Positions 49,640 through 62,188 are shown, counted from the first letter of the stretch. The stretch: DNA of 64,000 nucleotides from Cubamyces lactineus (GCA_022376465.1 JACDTU010000013.1:430501-494500), one strand, 5' to 3'. Numbers and translations: made by a program. The notes: generated by a model from the sequence alone, not told the origin.

Positions 49640-52245
49640 TCCATGTTGGCTGGGCACGATACTGTCTGACAAGATTTCCTTGGTGGCGGAGGAAATGACC
49701 AGAATCGTTTGCGGGACGATGACTAACGACTCGGGCGGGCGCGGCTTTGCGTCTCACGGCGGAGCATATGCAGATGATTAATCCTAGGAGACCTTGTGAC
49801 TTGGGTGAGATATAGCGGCCACGGACTGGCTTCCCTATAGGGCTCGCGGTTCCGTCTATGGGCACATTCGCGACACTAGTACTCGGTAGAGTATATACCA
49901 CTTTTTGTAATCCTGTGATCTCATTGCAGGTGCTCTATCCCCTCTTTGCAACCCGAGATGTTCGAAGCATTACCGTCTAGTGCGACTTCGAGTCACGGTC
50001 ACCTGACTCCTCGACGCGGCGCAGCGCAACCTGCAAGCTGTGGCACATCTCGGCGAACGATGTCGAACGTATGCCTACCTAATGAACCATATTGCATCGA
50101 TGAGCGCTGCATTCCGCATTCGTTGATGCGCGTGTTTCATTGGCAGTCTGGAATGAAATCGAACACGGAGGCTGGTGGTACGTGTCCACTCGAGCTACGC
50201 GTCCCCGACGCAGTGTCTACCAAGTACACAATCACATGAAGTTATGTAGGCAACGAGAGCGAGTGTTGGTACAACTTTTGGGCGCTTCAGAGTTGGGTAG
50301 GGACACAGCCGATAGAAGCGCGGCCGCCCTGTTGAGAGAAGGGGACGGTAAACAACAGCATTCATGTCGAGTAAGCAAGGGACTTACAACGTTGTTATTC
50401 TGGCAGCGGACGGACTGCGCCGCGCAGTGAGCCCCCTCTCCGACGCCAATCTGGCCAGACACATTTTCAGAATTTACGTGGAGAATGTCCAGAAGGGCGA
50501 AACCGGCGGCGGAGGTGGTCTGTACATGTACATCGTCATTTAAGATTTCGCGCCTCGTACAGGTAGGGCGGGGGAGAACTCACATCCTCGAGGGTGTTGC
50601 AGTACTAAACGGGGCCAGTGTTGCAGTTTTGAGATAGCGCAAGGAGTGGGAAGACGAGGACGGTGATGGCGGCGAGACGAGCGAGTATGGCGGTGAGGTT
50701 CGGAGCATAGGTGTGAGGTTGTGCCCGAGCATCAGAGCGCGAAGAGAGGAGTCGATGACTACTAGAGAGTATGGATCAACGGCTGGGCCTTCTACTTTTT
50801 GGTGAAAAGCCGTGCTTTTGTGCTGTATTCACTGCTTGAGACCATGCGATTGCGCACCGAAGAATGGTCAGTACTGGTCCGGAATCACTCCCTACGCAGG
50901 TTTCTGCTAAGCTTGTCTGCAAACGTCAACTTCGTTCACGTCCGCGCGCTTTCATGTCCATGCCAGTCGCAATTGACAATGTGAACTATGCTTCTCGTAG
51001 AATTTTTTTTTTGAGACACTTCGGCTGTTTCGCAGCGTTGGTTCGAGCGTGGTGCCAAGTTTCTTCGCCCCAGCCACGACACGATCACGTGACCGCGCAG
51101 GATCGACGCCAAGACGCGACGCGTCGCGCGAATAGCCAGCGCCTTGACGAGCGCAATTCCGCGCGAGCGGCGTGCGGGATGTAGGCTCTCCACTCTCGCC
51201 GACTAATGGACTTCCACGATTCACACAGCATGGAAAGACCCTCTTGTTTTGAGCAGGCAAGAATCCAAACACAAGCGGAGTCGTATGCGTAGCGGCCGTT
51301 AGCATGATCAACTTTTGGGGGTTCCTCGTGACATATACCCAACGTATTCGAAGACGCACTAGCAGCGGGGGCATCTTACACGCGACGCACGTAGCCAAGT
51401 ATGCATGCAGGAAAATTGAATTGAACTCTCGTTGTGCACTGCCGGGGGCTACATAGCCCCAGAATAATGTCATGGAAGTCGCAGCACTGGCACCGATCAA
51501 GACTCCTCCAACACCCGGCTCGCTGTTTGTACCGAGACGGGCTGGTCGGTGTCCACCGTCTAGTAGGAGTAATGCATGCGGGAAGCGAGCTGGCCTCGAA
51601 GATCCTACGCTCACGTATACTGGCTATCGGTCCCGATCGCATGTAAGCGCGTCCGAAAGGTATAGTCGCTTGCCAAGCAGTGAACGAGACACCTGTGGAG
51701 GATACCGCGTCAGTCATTGACGCAGCGAGCAAATACGTCAACGTGCACACAAGCTGTAGCCTATTGTGAGACATATTCCAAGCATTCCTGGTTACGAATG
51801 TGCGGGGTATGTTGTGATCGCACGGAGGCGCTACGCTCGATCAAGTATGTTTCGCTACCATCCGCGGAAGCGAACAATCCTCTTTCCGCACATCCTCCAG
51901 CCCCCCGCCACACTTTGCCGATGAACGTTTCTCAGCCTAGTTCGCCAAGGCCTCCAGTAGAGTATGCTGATCTGTGGGGTTGAATGCAGAGTCCCGAACA
52001 GCCAGTACGTGATCCCCGAGCTTGCAACTTGCCACGAGGAGTGTGCCTCAGCGCACGCGGACGTTAGTGCATTCTGACTCTTTGAATGTTTTAGAATACC
52101 ATGTGCCATGTGCTTGGATTGGCGGAGACTATCCCTGCGAGCATGTACACACTCACCAGCATTCAAGCCACATCATGCTACTCCATACGGATTTCGCCAA
52201 GCGGGAGTGGGACTTGGTCATGGCGTAGACCGTCGTGCCGCGACG
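49640..52245. other. Long spacer before hydrophobin 2
   Basis: Only unsupported ORFs occur, the longest at 50952-51614 (minus). A run of ten T lies at about 51003-51012. The right end carries the hydrophobin promoter. Confidence 0.35.
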
Positions 52246-52253
52246 TATAAAAG
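52246..52253 (+). promoter_or_regulatory. TATA box of hydrophobin 2
   Basis: TATAAAAG is followed by a long C/T-rich leader (about 52275-52380) that runs up to the ATG at 52386. TATA plus a pyrimidine-rich leader is the classic layout of highly expressed fungal genes. Confidence 0.65.
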
Positions 52254-52385
52254 GGCTCACCTTCGACCCGTATTCTTCAGCAGTCATCGACTCGCCTCAG
52301 CTACTTCCAGCAGCCTCTTCGCACTCTCACACATACCCCACATACCCCGCATTCCTACCCATCCACTCACCTCACCATCGTCGCC

Positions 52386-52816
52386 ATGTTCGCCCGCGTC
52401 GCTGCCTTCGCCCTTGCGCTCCCCCTCCTTGCTGCCGCCCAAAACTGCAACACCGGCCCCGTCCAGTGCTGCAACAGCGTCGAGAACGTGAGTCCCCTGT
52501 TCATCCATCCTCCGGCAGACCGCAGAGCGCTGACAACGTTCGTATCCACAGTCCGACTCCGCTGCGGGTTCTGCCATCCTCTCCCTTCTCGGCCTGAACC
52601 TCCAGGACATCACCGGCCAGATCGGCCTTCAGTGCAACCCGATCAGCGTCATCGGTGGCGGCGTCGGCGCCCACTGCTCTGCGCAGCCCGTCTGCTGCCA
52701 GAACAACAACGTCGTAAGTGTTCCTCACCCTAATTCAGATAGCTACGGTCACTTACCAGGATGTTTCTGCACAGGGCGGCCTCATCTCGGTCGGCTGCGT
52801 CCCCGTCCAGCTCTGA
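52386..52816 (+). CDS. Class I hydrophobin (second copy)
   Basis: Three exons (52386-52487, 52552-52713, 52775-52816) encode 101 residues. Residues 1-18 are a signal peptide. The eight cysteines (21, 28, 29, 62, 76, 82, 83, 96) follow C-X6-CC-X32-C-X13-C-X5-CC-X12-C, exactly the spacing of the first copy. Both introns sit at the same places and phase, and the C-terminus [13 protein letters not shown] is nearly the same. The two differ mostly in the N-terminal region and in loop residues. The protein is secreted and forms amphipathic films on aerial hyphae and fruiting tissue. The strong TATA and pyrimidine leader suggest high expression. The gene is intact. Confidence 0.96.
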
Positions 52817-53303
52817 GCGAGTACAGCTTCGCCCTGAGTCATGAGAGTGATAGGGCTGGTTTAGTAGAAGGCTTATGAGCGGTGCAATATATTAGTATGC
52901 GTATTGCCATTGCAACGTTGCTTAGCTGCTACTGGGGGTGGTATCTGTGAGCTTTGAGTGGCGTGGCGACACATGCCTCCCGGACTCCTTAGCCGAGGTC
53001 AGTGCAGCAATAGCGTAGTCAGCAGGATAAACGGCGACATCAAATAATGAAGCTGGTATGATATCGTGCAGAGGTCGGCTCCCGGGTACTCCATGAGGAG
53101 GTCCATTATTGTTGCGGTCCTGAGTGTGCCATATGCGTATACGCACCCGAGTGAGAAGGCCGGGAAACTCTTCATCCTACTATTCTTAGCGAATGCTCGT
53201 GCAGGACATTATGAGGGCTGGTACAATGGTACAACAGCGGCGAAGGCCGGTGAGCCTGAGGGCTCCCGAAGAGCCATGCCAGCATGCCAGCGGCCCAAGG
53301 AGA
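52817..53303. other. Spacer between hydrophobin 2 and the foldback repeat
   Basis: It includes the 3' flank of the hydrophobin gene. No gene is supported. Confidence 0.35.
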
Positions 53304-53543
53304 TACAGCTGTTTTCGAAATGATTGGACGGCCGCTCCGACGCGCGCTTTTGACGCTGAACGCTCTCAGAAATCCAGAAATTCGAAAAACCCTCGAAAAA
53401 GACTGTATCATGGTTTTTACCTGCGAAGAGCGAGATTTGTACTGTGTAGATACGTACGACCAAGTTCTATGCATATACTATGCACGTTTTCGGCATGTGG
53501 GAGGCGGCAGAGGTTGATCGGGTAGCCAGCTCAGCACGGGCGC
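53304..53543 (+). repeat. Foldback repeat, left arm (240 bases)
   Basis: The arm is the reverse complement of 53897-54136 with 236 of 240 bases matching. Identity stops abruptly at both ends. The inner part contains a small imperfect palindrome (ATGCATATACTATGCAC). Both arms leave one frame open, but the reading shows no known domain. Confidence 0.92.
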
Positions 53544-53896
53544 CTCCCACATGTGCGATGTCAGGGCGACGTACTGACGAGCTCACTATCGCATGGGGAT
53601 TAAAACCTACGAGTAGAATATGAGTACAAGGAAAAGTGCATGGGATGTATGGATGGTTGTGCACAGAACGGCAATTGTTAGGAAGTGTCAAGCAGGGTTT
53701 CACTGAATGTACGCAGTAAGGCTGCCCATATTCATATGTAAGTACAACATCTAGACGGCACCGCTCTTCATGGTTTCCCGAAAGGCGCTCTGAAGCAGTA
53801 AATTACGGCCTTTCAAAGCCAAACATGCTACTGAATGGTCTAACAGAGTGCTCTTTCGCGCCCCGTTCGAGGAGTCTAGTATGCTACTGATGACAA
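53544..53896. other. Loop between the foldback arms
   Basis: These 353 bases are unique within the window and separate the arms. They hold no supported gene and no transposase-like ORF. Confidence 0.7.
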
Positions 53897-54136
53897 GCGC
53901 CCATGCTGAGCTGGCTACCCGACCAACCTCTGCCGCCTCCCACATGCCGAAAACGTGCATAGTATATGCATAGAACTTGGTCGTACGTATCTACACAGTA
54001 CAAATCTCGCTCTTCGCAGGTAAAAACCATGATACAGTCTTTTTCGAGGGTTTTTTGAATTTCTGGATTTCTGAGAGCGTTCAGCGTCAAAAGCGCGCGT
54101 CGGAGCGGCTGTCCAATCATTTCGAAAACAGCTGTA
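53897..54136 (-). repeat. Foldback repeat, right arm (240 bases)
   Basis: This is the inverted partner of 53304-53543. The four mismatches are all transitions, three of them at CpG positions. No clear target-site duplication flanks the pair. Confidence 0.92.
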
Positions 54137-55132
54137 CAACTTTCCACGTGACCGAGACGCGTCGTTGGTCGCGCGGTTGGAATTTGGCGCTCACCAACTC
54201 TGAGCTGCCCATTTACTCACACTATTATCCCACTCACATGCATATTCGCTTGAACCCTCCCCCATTGTATCAGGGCAGTGGCTTCGATTTAACTTGTGAT
54301 ATCTTCTGTGGACTTGAAGTCATGGGCGCTTCTGTTGCGTTTGACGACTTGGACTTCCTGGACATGCCAAAAGACAGTGTGAAGCCTCACTGGCAGAGGC
54401 ACATCTATGTTGTGAGTCGAGGGCCTCCTATGAGTCCTCTAGAATACTTCGGATGGGTGCTGGTTGACCCTGATCACTGTTGGCGAAGGTTGTTCAGCGG
54501 AATCATGGCCTGCATTTTCAGTCGTCATGATCGAAATATGCCTTCTAATCGTCCTAATTGTTATTAGAGGCAAAACACGAACGTGCGCGCGAGAGTTCCG
54601 AGGATATGGTGTACAGGCCCGAGGGCCATCCGGCCACCCGTACGGAGTCTTTGAGACTACGCACGGTAACTTCAAAGAGCCGGGCGCGTAAGCTAGACTT
54701 TATGCGCAACCTATCTGCCTTCCAAGTCGCTGAGTTGTCTGATACTGAGTGTTGACGCCGTCAGGATCGAGGACTAAGATACATTCGTATATTGACCCGA
54801 TGGCTGCGGTCTTCTCTGGCCATCTACTAGAAGCCCGTGGCGCTCTTCACGTCACCTATTGCCAGCCTGGGGCACACACATACTGATATGAAGGCGTCTG
54901 AGCGAGTTCTCGGTATAATCTTCCCTCATACGGGATACCCGTTTGGCTTGTGAGTGACTACTCCCACCTCTGCTAGTAAGTCTCTTACTGAACTTGTCGG
55001 AATGGCGGTGTAGATTGCACAGTGGCCCGTCGCAGTAACGCTTGGGCGTGTATCCAGAGCCATATGAATGGACGAAGTTGGAGGATGGCTCGATAGACTA
55101 GTCAACTCTGATCCCATCCACCTCCGGTGCAA
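54137..55132. other. Spacer before the first DUF6533 gene
   Basis: No supported gene is present; a reading frame runs out of the repeat arm into 54567 without a recognised domain. Confidence 0.35.
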
Positions 55133-56842
55133 ATGGATCCCGCACAGAGTTCGGAGATTATTGCAGTATACCAATCGCTGTGAGCCCGCTCACTTCAACC
55201 TCCAGAAATATGTCTAACATTGTTTAATCCAGTCGGATCCTCTTTTGCTGTAACATCGCAGTATTGTGTACGTGAGATTGTCGTCATCTCTCACGCCTTG
55301 GGCTTCTTGATCATGGTCGACCCAAAGCTCTAGTGACGTACAATTGGCTGATCAACCTGAGCGCGGAGATCGACTTGTTCTGGTCTGTTCCGACCAAAGG
55401 AGCATCCCTCTTTTACTTCGCTATGAGGTACATGGCGTATTTTGAGCCTGTATTCACAATATTCAACTTCTATCCTATGTCCGATAAGGTACGTTTCGCC
55501 ACACCTGCAAATCTATCATGCTGAGATGACACGTCGCAGAGGTACAACTATCGTAGCCACGGCTTCTTCGCTCCCACGGAGTGGACGATATGCTGACTCG
55601 CAGTTCAGATGCAAAGCGGTCTATTGGGTTCACAGTCTAGTCACTCCCGCAATCTACATTGCGCCCGCAAGTACGTTCTTCCTCCTCCACTCGCCGTAAT
55701 GGCATGCACAAGTCGCCTGTGATAGTGTTCTCCGCCAATCGCGCATACGCTCTATCCAACCAAGTCAAACTGTTATACTGGACGGTCCTAACGTTGGCAT
55801 TGGGGCCAGTTATTGTCAATTTGGTGAGTGACGACTTTCCAGACCTGGCGGTGCAACGACATATCAATCTCTGCACAATTATAACATTACAGGTCGACAG
55901 TTTCCTGTGGGTCCGGCCCGCCAATCTCCCACCGCCCTTGTATTGCTCCGCCCGCAACAGTACGCCACTACATCTCAACATCCCGTAAGTGGCCCGCCCC
56001 CTCTGGATTGAATCAGTTTTACTCAACGCTTTTTCGGCAGCTGTAAGACTGTAGACGTCCGTGCATCATACCCAGTATCTCGCTGACGCCTGGTGGATAT
56101 ACGTAGTGTTGTTGGCGTCAAAGCTTTCAGTGACAGTAGCGGATCTCATCGTTGTCATCATCACTTGGGGAGCAACATACAAGACACTCCGAGAAGTGAC
56201 AAGTCTCATGAAGGTGTCCCTCACCCAAGTGTTGCTCTTCAACGGTCAGTGATAGACATATGCTCGATGTGAGCCAGCGCAGCTGACACAGACGCGGACA
56301 TCCGACATCCAGAGGCCTTATACTTCATGTGCGTGCAATCCACTTGTTCTAGATATGTCACTTCGATAAACTCCGTTCGCAGAGTCCTCCTTTTGCTCAA
56401 CGTCGGCCAAATCGTCTTGACCACCCTTTCAGTGAGTCATCCGCTCTGGACCCATCGACAATAGTGGCTCACTGACACTCCACGTGCTGCAGATCGAGGC
56501 CTTGCTGCAGACAACAAGCTACCTCTCCTTCTTCACTGACCCGTGCGTACATTCGGAACCGTCCGCCGCTCACTCTGTACAACATAGCTGACGGTGTCGG
56601 TCAGGCTCATGTCCATCCTCGCGACCGACTTTCTGCTCAACCTCCAGAAGGCGTACATGTTGAATGTCACGTCGCAGGCTACGCTCACGGGAGACGCTAT
56701 CTCCTTCCCTCATCCCCGTCCTACGGACCACGATGAGGCTGAGTCACTGAGCTTGAACTTCGCCACTCTCACCATCCCACAATCTCACATCTCTGATGAC
56801 GGTGTCGCCCTGGATGATTTGCATTTAGAGGAGCCATGGTAG
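55133..56842 (+). CDS. DUF6533-type membrane protein, copy A
   Basis: A multi-exon gene runs from ATG at 55133 (MDPAQSSEIIAVYQS) to the TAG at 56840-56842. The DUF6533 signature lies in the second and third exons (YNWLINLSAEIDLFW, KGASLFYFAMRYM). Further membrane segments follow: LLYWTVLTLALGPVIVNLV, LSVTVADLIVVIITWGATYK, LLLLNVGQIVLTTLSI and SYLSFFTDPLMSILATDFLL, with a soluble C-terminal tail. The helix count fits the 7-helix fungal DUF6533 family, whose role is unknown. The first intron ends fit only with a donor near 55269 that restores the frame; other inner borders are approximate. It is a paralogue of the gene at 62239. Confidence 0.8.
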
Positions 56843-58499
56843 ACTTGGATTGTCGCTCGTGCCCTCTGTATATATTCATTCCGTCTCCGATATCCCACCA
56901 CTTGTGTGAGCCTATGTAACCCACCCGCTGACATATGGACCTCGCACGTAGCATGCATTGAACACGGAGGCAAATTCAAGACGAGAGCGTGCGGGTGCAT
57001 GCTAGCTGGACAGTCCCTGCTTATGCACACGAGAGTCGCGAAGTTTAGGAGTAACCGTGTGTGCGCCGTGCACAGGCTGGAGACACAGTCAGACTTGGCT
57101 CGCGACGGTCGCAAATGCTGCAAGGGCTGATAGTTGCACAAGGAAGAGAGCGGGGGTGTACGCTTGTAGGACATGTGCAGCCGCCGATCTACGAACACGC
57201 GCGTGCGAAGCAGAACGGTACTCCATTCCATATCGACCAGAGGAGCGCGGAGAACAACAAGGGGCGCATGAGGGTACTAGAATGCGATGCAAGGAGCGTT
57301 GCCAGAATCACCGGGGAGGAGGAAGCTATACGGCATGACACGGATGATGAGCGTGTAAACACGACACGTACGGCAGGAAAGCTGGATGCCTCGACCTGTC
57401 CGTCGAGACACCGAGAGTTGTTGTACACCCCAAGGTAGCGCGTGCATAGTCCCACTGTGTAGATGACGGCATAGGGATGGAGACGCGGTTAAGAGAGACG
57501 GACAACGGTAGCGTTGCGAGGGTTACGACATTGACAAGGACGTGAGTGGTAGCACGCTGAGCACGAGAGTGCCCGAGGAAGGAGGCTTGAAAGGCAGTAC
57601 AATGTTCCATTGAAGAAAAGACGATGGGGCAAGACAGGAGCGGTGAGTGATTGGACAACAGACAAAGAGGACAATGACGCGTGGGACGCGACGTGCCAGT
57701 GGGCGTCCCAGTCGGCTTCCGACGAGCGAGCTGTGAATCGAAGGCAGCTTCAGCATGCACTGTGCATGTGTGTGGTCGTCTGCAGCAAGTGGAACGGCGC
57801 CGGCTCAGTGCGCAGGTTGGACACGAGTCCCTCTAGCATGAACCACAGATGGCAGACTTAGACTCACCAGGTAACCACGGTTGCACGGCGGCACGGAACG
57901 AGTGTCGAGCTCAAGCGCGCATCAGCAGCAGTACAACGTCGTCGCCATAGAAGAGGCACTGCATCACGAGGGGCAATTACTCGAACACCGGAGTCAAGCT
58001 GTTGAAGACTGCAACAGCGAGCGTCAGCGCAGGGACAACAATAAAGCAGACAATGACGCGTGAGAAGCCATACTGTTTGAATGTTGAACACTGACATTCG
58101 AAGAGAGAGCGCTCTGCGGGTGTCTGTAGTCCCAAAGTGACACATTGTTGTCAGATCGCCGGCGCGCTGATGCGTCTAACCCACCCGTAAGGGAAGGATA
58201 CTACTCAGGCCGAGAGCCTTTGTAGGTCGAGGCCTGCTGGCAGGGGAGAAGTGAAAGGACGCGAAGGAGAGGGGAGGTTGGAGTCGGGTGCCCTGTGACT
58301 AGCGCGGGCCGTGGTGAAGCCTAGGACCAAAAGGGAGTGGATAGAGAGGGTTGGCGGGCCTTTGCGAAGGGTGTAAAGCTGCGCGAGAGCGCGGAGGGAG
58401 AGTTCGCGGCTTCTGCTGGGAGGGAGGAAAGAAAGGGACAAGGGGGGAGGAGCACAGGGTTCCGTGCGAAGGCTGTTTGCAACTCGCCTGACGTGGCAC
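56843..58499. other. Spacer without a supported gene
   Basis: Overlapping ORFs of 60-145 codons lie on both strands and look like chance openings in moderately GC-rich DNA. No exon chain could be built. Confidence 0.35.
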
Positions 58500-58741
58500 T
58501 TCCAATACACGTTTCGCACCCGTCCGTTTCGCTGATTTTACAGATTTCGCAGAATTTCGCAAACTTTCGCGGAGTCCGTTTTCACAGCTTTGCGTGATTT
58601 CGCAACTACGCGGTTTCGCAGGTTTTCGCAAGGGTCGTCGCAAGAGATTCGCAGTTCGCAGTTTCGCAAGGATTCGCAGTTCACAGTGTTCGCAGTTCGC
58701 AAGGTTTGCGGTTCGCAAGTTTCGCGGTTCGCAGTTCGCAG
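58500..58741. repeat. Irregular TTCGCA-rich satellite-like stretch
   Basis: Scattered variants of TTCGCAG, TTCGCAA and TTTCGCA recur at 7-10 base spacing, merging at the right into the regular 9-base array. It looks like a decayed or growing part of the same array. Confidence 0.75.
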
Positions 58742-58811
58742 TTCGCAGATTTCGCAGATTTCGCAGATTTCGCAGATTTCGCAGATTTCGCAGATTTCGC
58801 AGATTTCGCAG
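58742..58811. repeat. 9-base minisatellite, TTCGCAGAT x about 7.8
   Basis: Seven perfect tandem copies of TTCGCAGAT (58742-58804) are followed by a 7-base partial copy. As the unit is a multiple of three, frames on both strands stay open across it (Ile-Ser-Gln and Cys-Glu-Ile repeats); these are not genes. Confidence 0.97.
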
Positions 58812-59859
58812 GTCGTAAATATCACAACTGAGAGACCCTAAGGGTATGGGGGAAGGGAATCCGAGTTCTCTGGCCCTCTGGGGCGTGTACTTTACAGGGG
58901 AGCGCTGTACTACAGTCCATCAACTCTTGGCAAGTCCGCGTGGCCTCGCCGCGAGGCTGACTCACTATGCAGCCTCTCTGCGACCTCCTATAGGCTCTGT
59001 GCTACCCCTTGTGTGATATGGCGCCATTCCGCGTGGTTTCCGTCGGGCAATGCGGTCCGTAGATGGGCGTGACGCGTCCGCGAGGTCGAGGAGATGAATG
59101 CGGGACCAGGGATGTGAGCGCAAACTGCTCTGCTCGCACGTGAAGGGTTTTGCGAAGGTGCGAAGGCGCGAAGCGTCGCGTGAAGTCGCGGCTAGCGGGA
59201 GCAGGACTGAAGGAGATGGAAGAGGGGATCACGAGGTTGCGCCGGTGTTCTGCTCCGAGCCTGGGGTGGCACCATGCGCATCAGTGCGTAAATACAAAGT
59301 CGTTGCCTAGGACAGGAAGAACGCGAATGCACGCCTTGTCGGAAACCACGAAGATACACAAGGATTCGGTGCCAGCGCATCGGAGGCGTACGACAGAACG
59401 CGAAAGAGCGTGTATAACTCGGAGCACAAGAGGTACGGCCTGAGCTCCAAGCGGTGGGATCACATCGTGAAATGGGGTTGGTAAGTTCGCATTCCAAATG
59501 TGATGTGTCCAGACATCGCACTGGGAACCCCGGCACCGTAGCACACTGCAGAAGGAATGAAGAGCGCTCCCTCCAGCTCGAGTCCCGTTTCGCGATGGAC
59601 AATGCCCCACGAAGCTCCCACGGCACATAGGACGTCTGGCCAGCTGACCGCGGAGGCCGGGCAAGCCGCCCAGGGTGCCGTTACGAGAAGAGAGCGGCCT
59701 GTGTCAGGTGCGAACGGGTTGGCCAGTACGGCGCTTGCGCTCGCTGTCACGACACAGGCACGACGAGGAGAGTCAACCCAAAAGCTTCAGTCCTCTAGCT
59801 GGGAGGGGCACAGGATGTACATCAGCAAACCGGGTGCGATCAGTATAGTGGTCGCTAGT
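58812..59859. other. GC-rich spacer right of the minisatellite
   Basis: Only unsupported ORFs occur (for example 59192-59626 minus). Some GCGAAG-type echoes of the array lie near 59150-59170. Confidence 0.35.
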
Positions 59860-60300
59860 ATATTACATAACTGGTATTTTATTATAGTTACTATCATGTC
59901 GCCCTATGTACTATAACTGAGTGGCCAGTGGCGTTAGTACGTCGACTTTTAATACCGCACATGGACGTCTCCCGTAGCGCTCAGTAGTATCGGCCGGCCC
60001 ATTATAGCACCCTGTCATATTGGGCGGGGTATATAGTGCACAATAGTGCATTTATATAGGGGCTAGTCTACTATATAGTATGATTTGAATGTTCAGTAAA
60101 TATTGGCTTTCCTCAGCTATCGATCAATCATCGAGGCGAGCCCATAGGAAGTAATTTGAGTGGTGATGTATTAGCACAACTAGAATCCTACCTACGGCTA
60201 TGTACGGCATAGTAATTGAGACCCATGACGCCGATTGTAAGACATTAACAAGGACTTACGGGAATCCACCTTTAAGTAATAACCTCATTACTCCTGACTT
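59860..60300. other. AT-rich island
   Basis: The base composition drops sharply compared with the surroundings. It is rich in TATAT and ACTATA motifs (for example the palindromic ACTATATAGT near 60070) and has no ORF of note. A transposon relic is possible but no terminal repeat or coding remnant is visible. Confidence 0.45.
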
Positions 60301-62180
60301 ACCTTAGAGCATGACAATAGGCATTCGTCCGCAGCGGAGGGCCATCACCATCCCGCGCAGTCCATCTGGCGGTCCTGGTGTCGGTGCTCAGACTCAACCG
60401 AGGTCTGACACCATGTAAGCTCTCAAAAGCGTACATGTCTCTCGCTCGGGCTCGGACGCCGGCCCGTTACACTCAAGGCCCACAGTGGCTCTGATGTGAG
60501 CTGAAAAATTGGTGAAGACTCAAGCTTACCGGTGCTGCATTAGCTCTAGTCTGAATTCACGCACTGGAACCATCCACACAACTGCCATCACGCCCCTGCT
60601 TGATCAGGAGTCAGTACGTGCCAGGTGCCAGAACAATACTCACGAGAATCCATGATGCGGGCCACTGAACACGCATACAGGGAGCTGTGGGGGCGAAGAG
60701 CAAGGGGGGCAAGAGCGCATACATCCTTTCTGTCGAAAAGTTCCGGCCTATAAGCCGGGAGAGCTGTGGAGCACAAAGGAAGACGCGGCGGAGTTTACAA
60801 GTGCTACTCGAAAAGGTGAGGCACCTACCATATCCGGACGCTTCCCTTTAAGGCGCCTGGATCGAGACTCGAGTCGCGACGTAGGCTGAACGTCACTCTC
60901 TGGCTCCAGCGCTTCTGACTTCAACGAAAATTCATTGCTCACCTACTTGTCTATAGTGAGATACCGCACTCTGTCGAGTAGGCGGTCATACGCCAGTGTA
61001 CTATATCCCCATGCCCTAGACACCCAAGGGCTACAGCGCATGATAGGCGCCAATTGTCTCCGTCCAAGGCTATAGCTCACTGTCATCCTCATAATACACT
61101 AGCGCACACTATACTCAAGTTACCACTTTGCCGATGTACAGGCGTGCAGGCCCTAGGGAGAGATGCGTGCGGCTCGGTGGCAGGTCTGCATCACGAAGCC
61201 CGCAAACTTTGATGTAAGGCGCGATGGTACTGCAAGCTCGAAACGAGAGAAAGACAATGGAGCGGTATGGCATCCTCGATTCTCCCACCATGTAAAATCC
61301 GTTAGCACTCACACATACACACAGGCCAGCACTGTATACCTGTAATGGGACTGGGTCCAGATCTGGGAGCGACGCGCTGACTGTGAGGTGCGCATTTGCG
61401 AGCATCGAATTTGCTCGAGGGCAAGGACAGGAGAGGAGGTCGGACTTCGAGGGAAGCTGAGGACAATGTATGAGTAGCTCAGTGTCAGCGCGGGGATCTC
61501 GGGGAGGAGGGAGACGCCATTCAATGGGCGTCTAAATATCCAAATGAGGCGTCGCGGAGTCTGCCCAAGGCAATCTCTCTCGCGCGATCGGACTCCCCCC
61601 CTCCTTCCTACCCCTGGTTGGAGAGTTTCGCTTGCTCGCGCCCCTCCAGATATCTCAGTCTGTATATATCATCGTGCATGAGCATCATGTCACGGCAGCA
61701 TTGTCAGCGTGCTCTTCAATTCCTCTTGGATTTTGGCTACGATACCAACTTCCCTGCCGCAAGTTTTCAACGCATCCACATGACGCGTACGCGGTCAAGG
61801 TTGTGTTACTGAGCTCTCAAGTCCCAAGGCATGAGTTCCTGTCTTCACGCTAAATCTTACGCAGATGTATGATGACCTGATGGAACGTCACCATAGAAGA
61901 GCATGTCTGCCTAGCTTTGCATCTAACTCAATGTTTGACCGTTGATATCTATCTAGTCACAGGTTATCTTTGGTGCCAAAACGCATCCGAATCTACGCAT
62001 ATGCCAATTTTATAGCGTAGCAGACTCTGTGTCTTCCACGTTCACTGTGGTGAAGGTCTGATAGAACACGAAGGTGTCAAAGATGGTGAGGATTGAATCG
62101 TACTTCGGCCAAACCTTGTCACTCCCTCGTGTTGATCAAGTGGAGTCTACCCAAGTCCTGGGTGTTGTTCCGGTGCGTAG
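60301..62180. other. Spacer before the second DUF6533 gene
   Basis: No gene is supported. A 100-base open stretch starting ATG at about 60310 and ending at a GT donor could be a lone exon but has no partner. TATA-rich patches recur near 60995-61110. Confidence 0.35.
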
Positions 62181-62188
62181 TATAAATA
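62181..62188 (+). promoter_or_regulatory. TATA box of DUF6533 copy B
   Basis: TATAAATA lies 58 bases upstream of the ATG at 62239. Confidence 0.55.

Noticed and set aside
50952..51614. A 220-codon minus-strand ORF with a possible DUF6534-like helix
   Set aside because: Only one hydrophobic patch is suggestive, the order of blocks does not fit the family, and no exon chain can be built.
53284..53517. Possible gene inside the foldback arm, repeated in the other arm
   Set aside because: The frame is open because the arms are nearly identical copies; no start context, domain or splice partner is present.
57326..57760. A 144-codon minus-strand ORF
   Set aside because: It has Ser/Thr/His-rich composition without structure and overlaps other equally long chance ORFs.
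58742..58811. CRISPR-like array
   Set aside because: The unit is 9 bases with no spacers, and the host is a eukaryote.
58538..58841. ORFs on both strands with Ile-Ser-Gln or Cys-Glu-Ile repeats
   Set aside because: They arise only because the 9-base repeat unit is a multiple of three.
60310..60415. Short open stretch ending at a GT donor
   Set aside because: It could be a first exon, but no acceptor downstream continues the frame convincingly.
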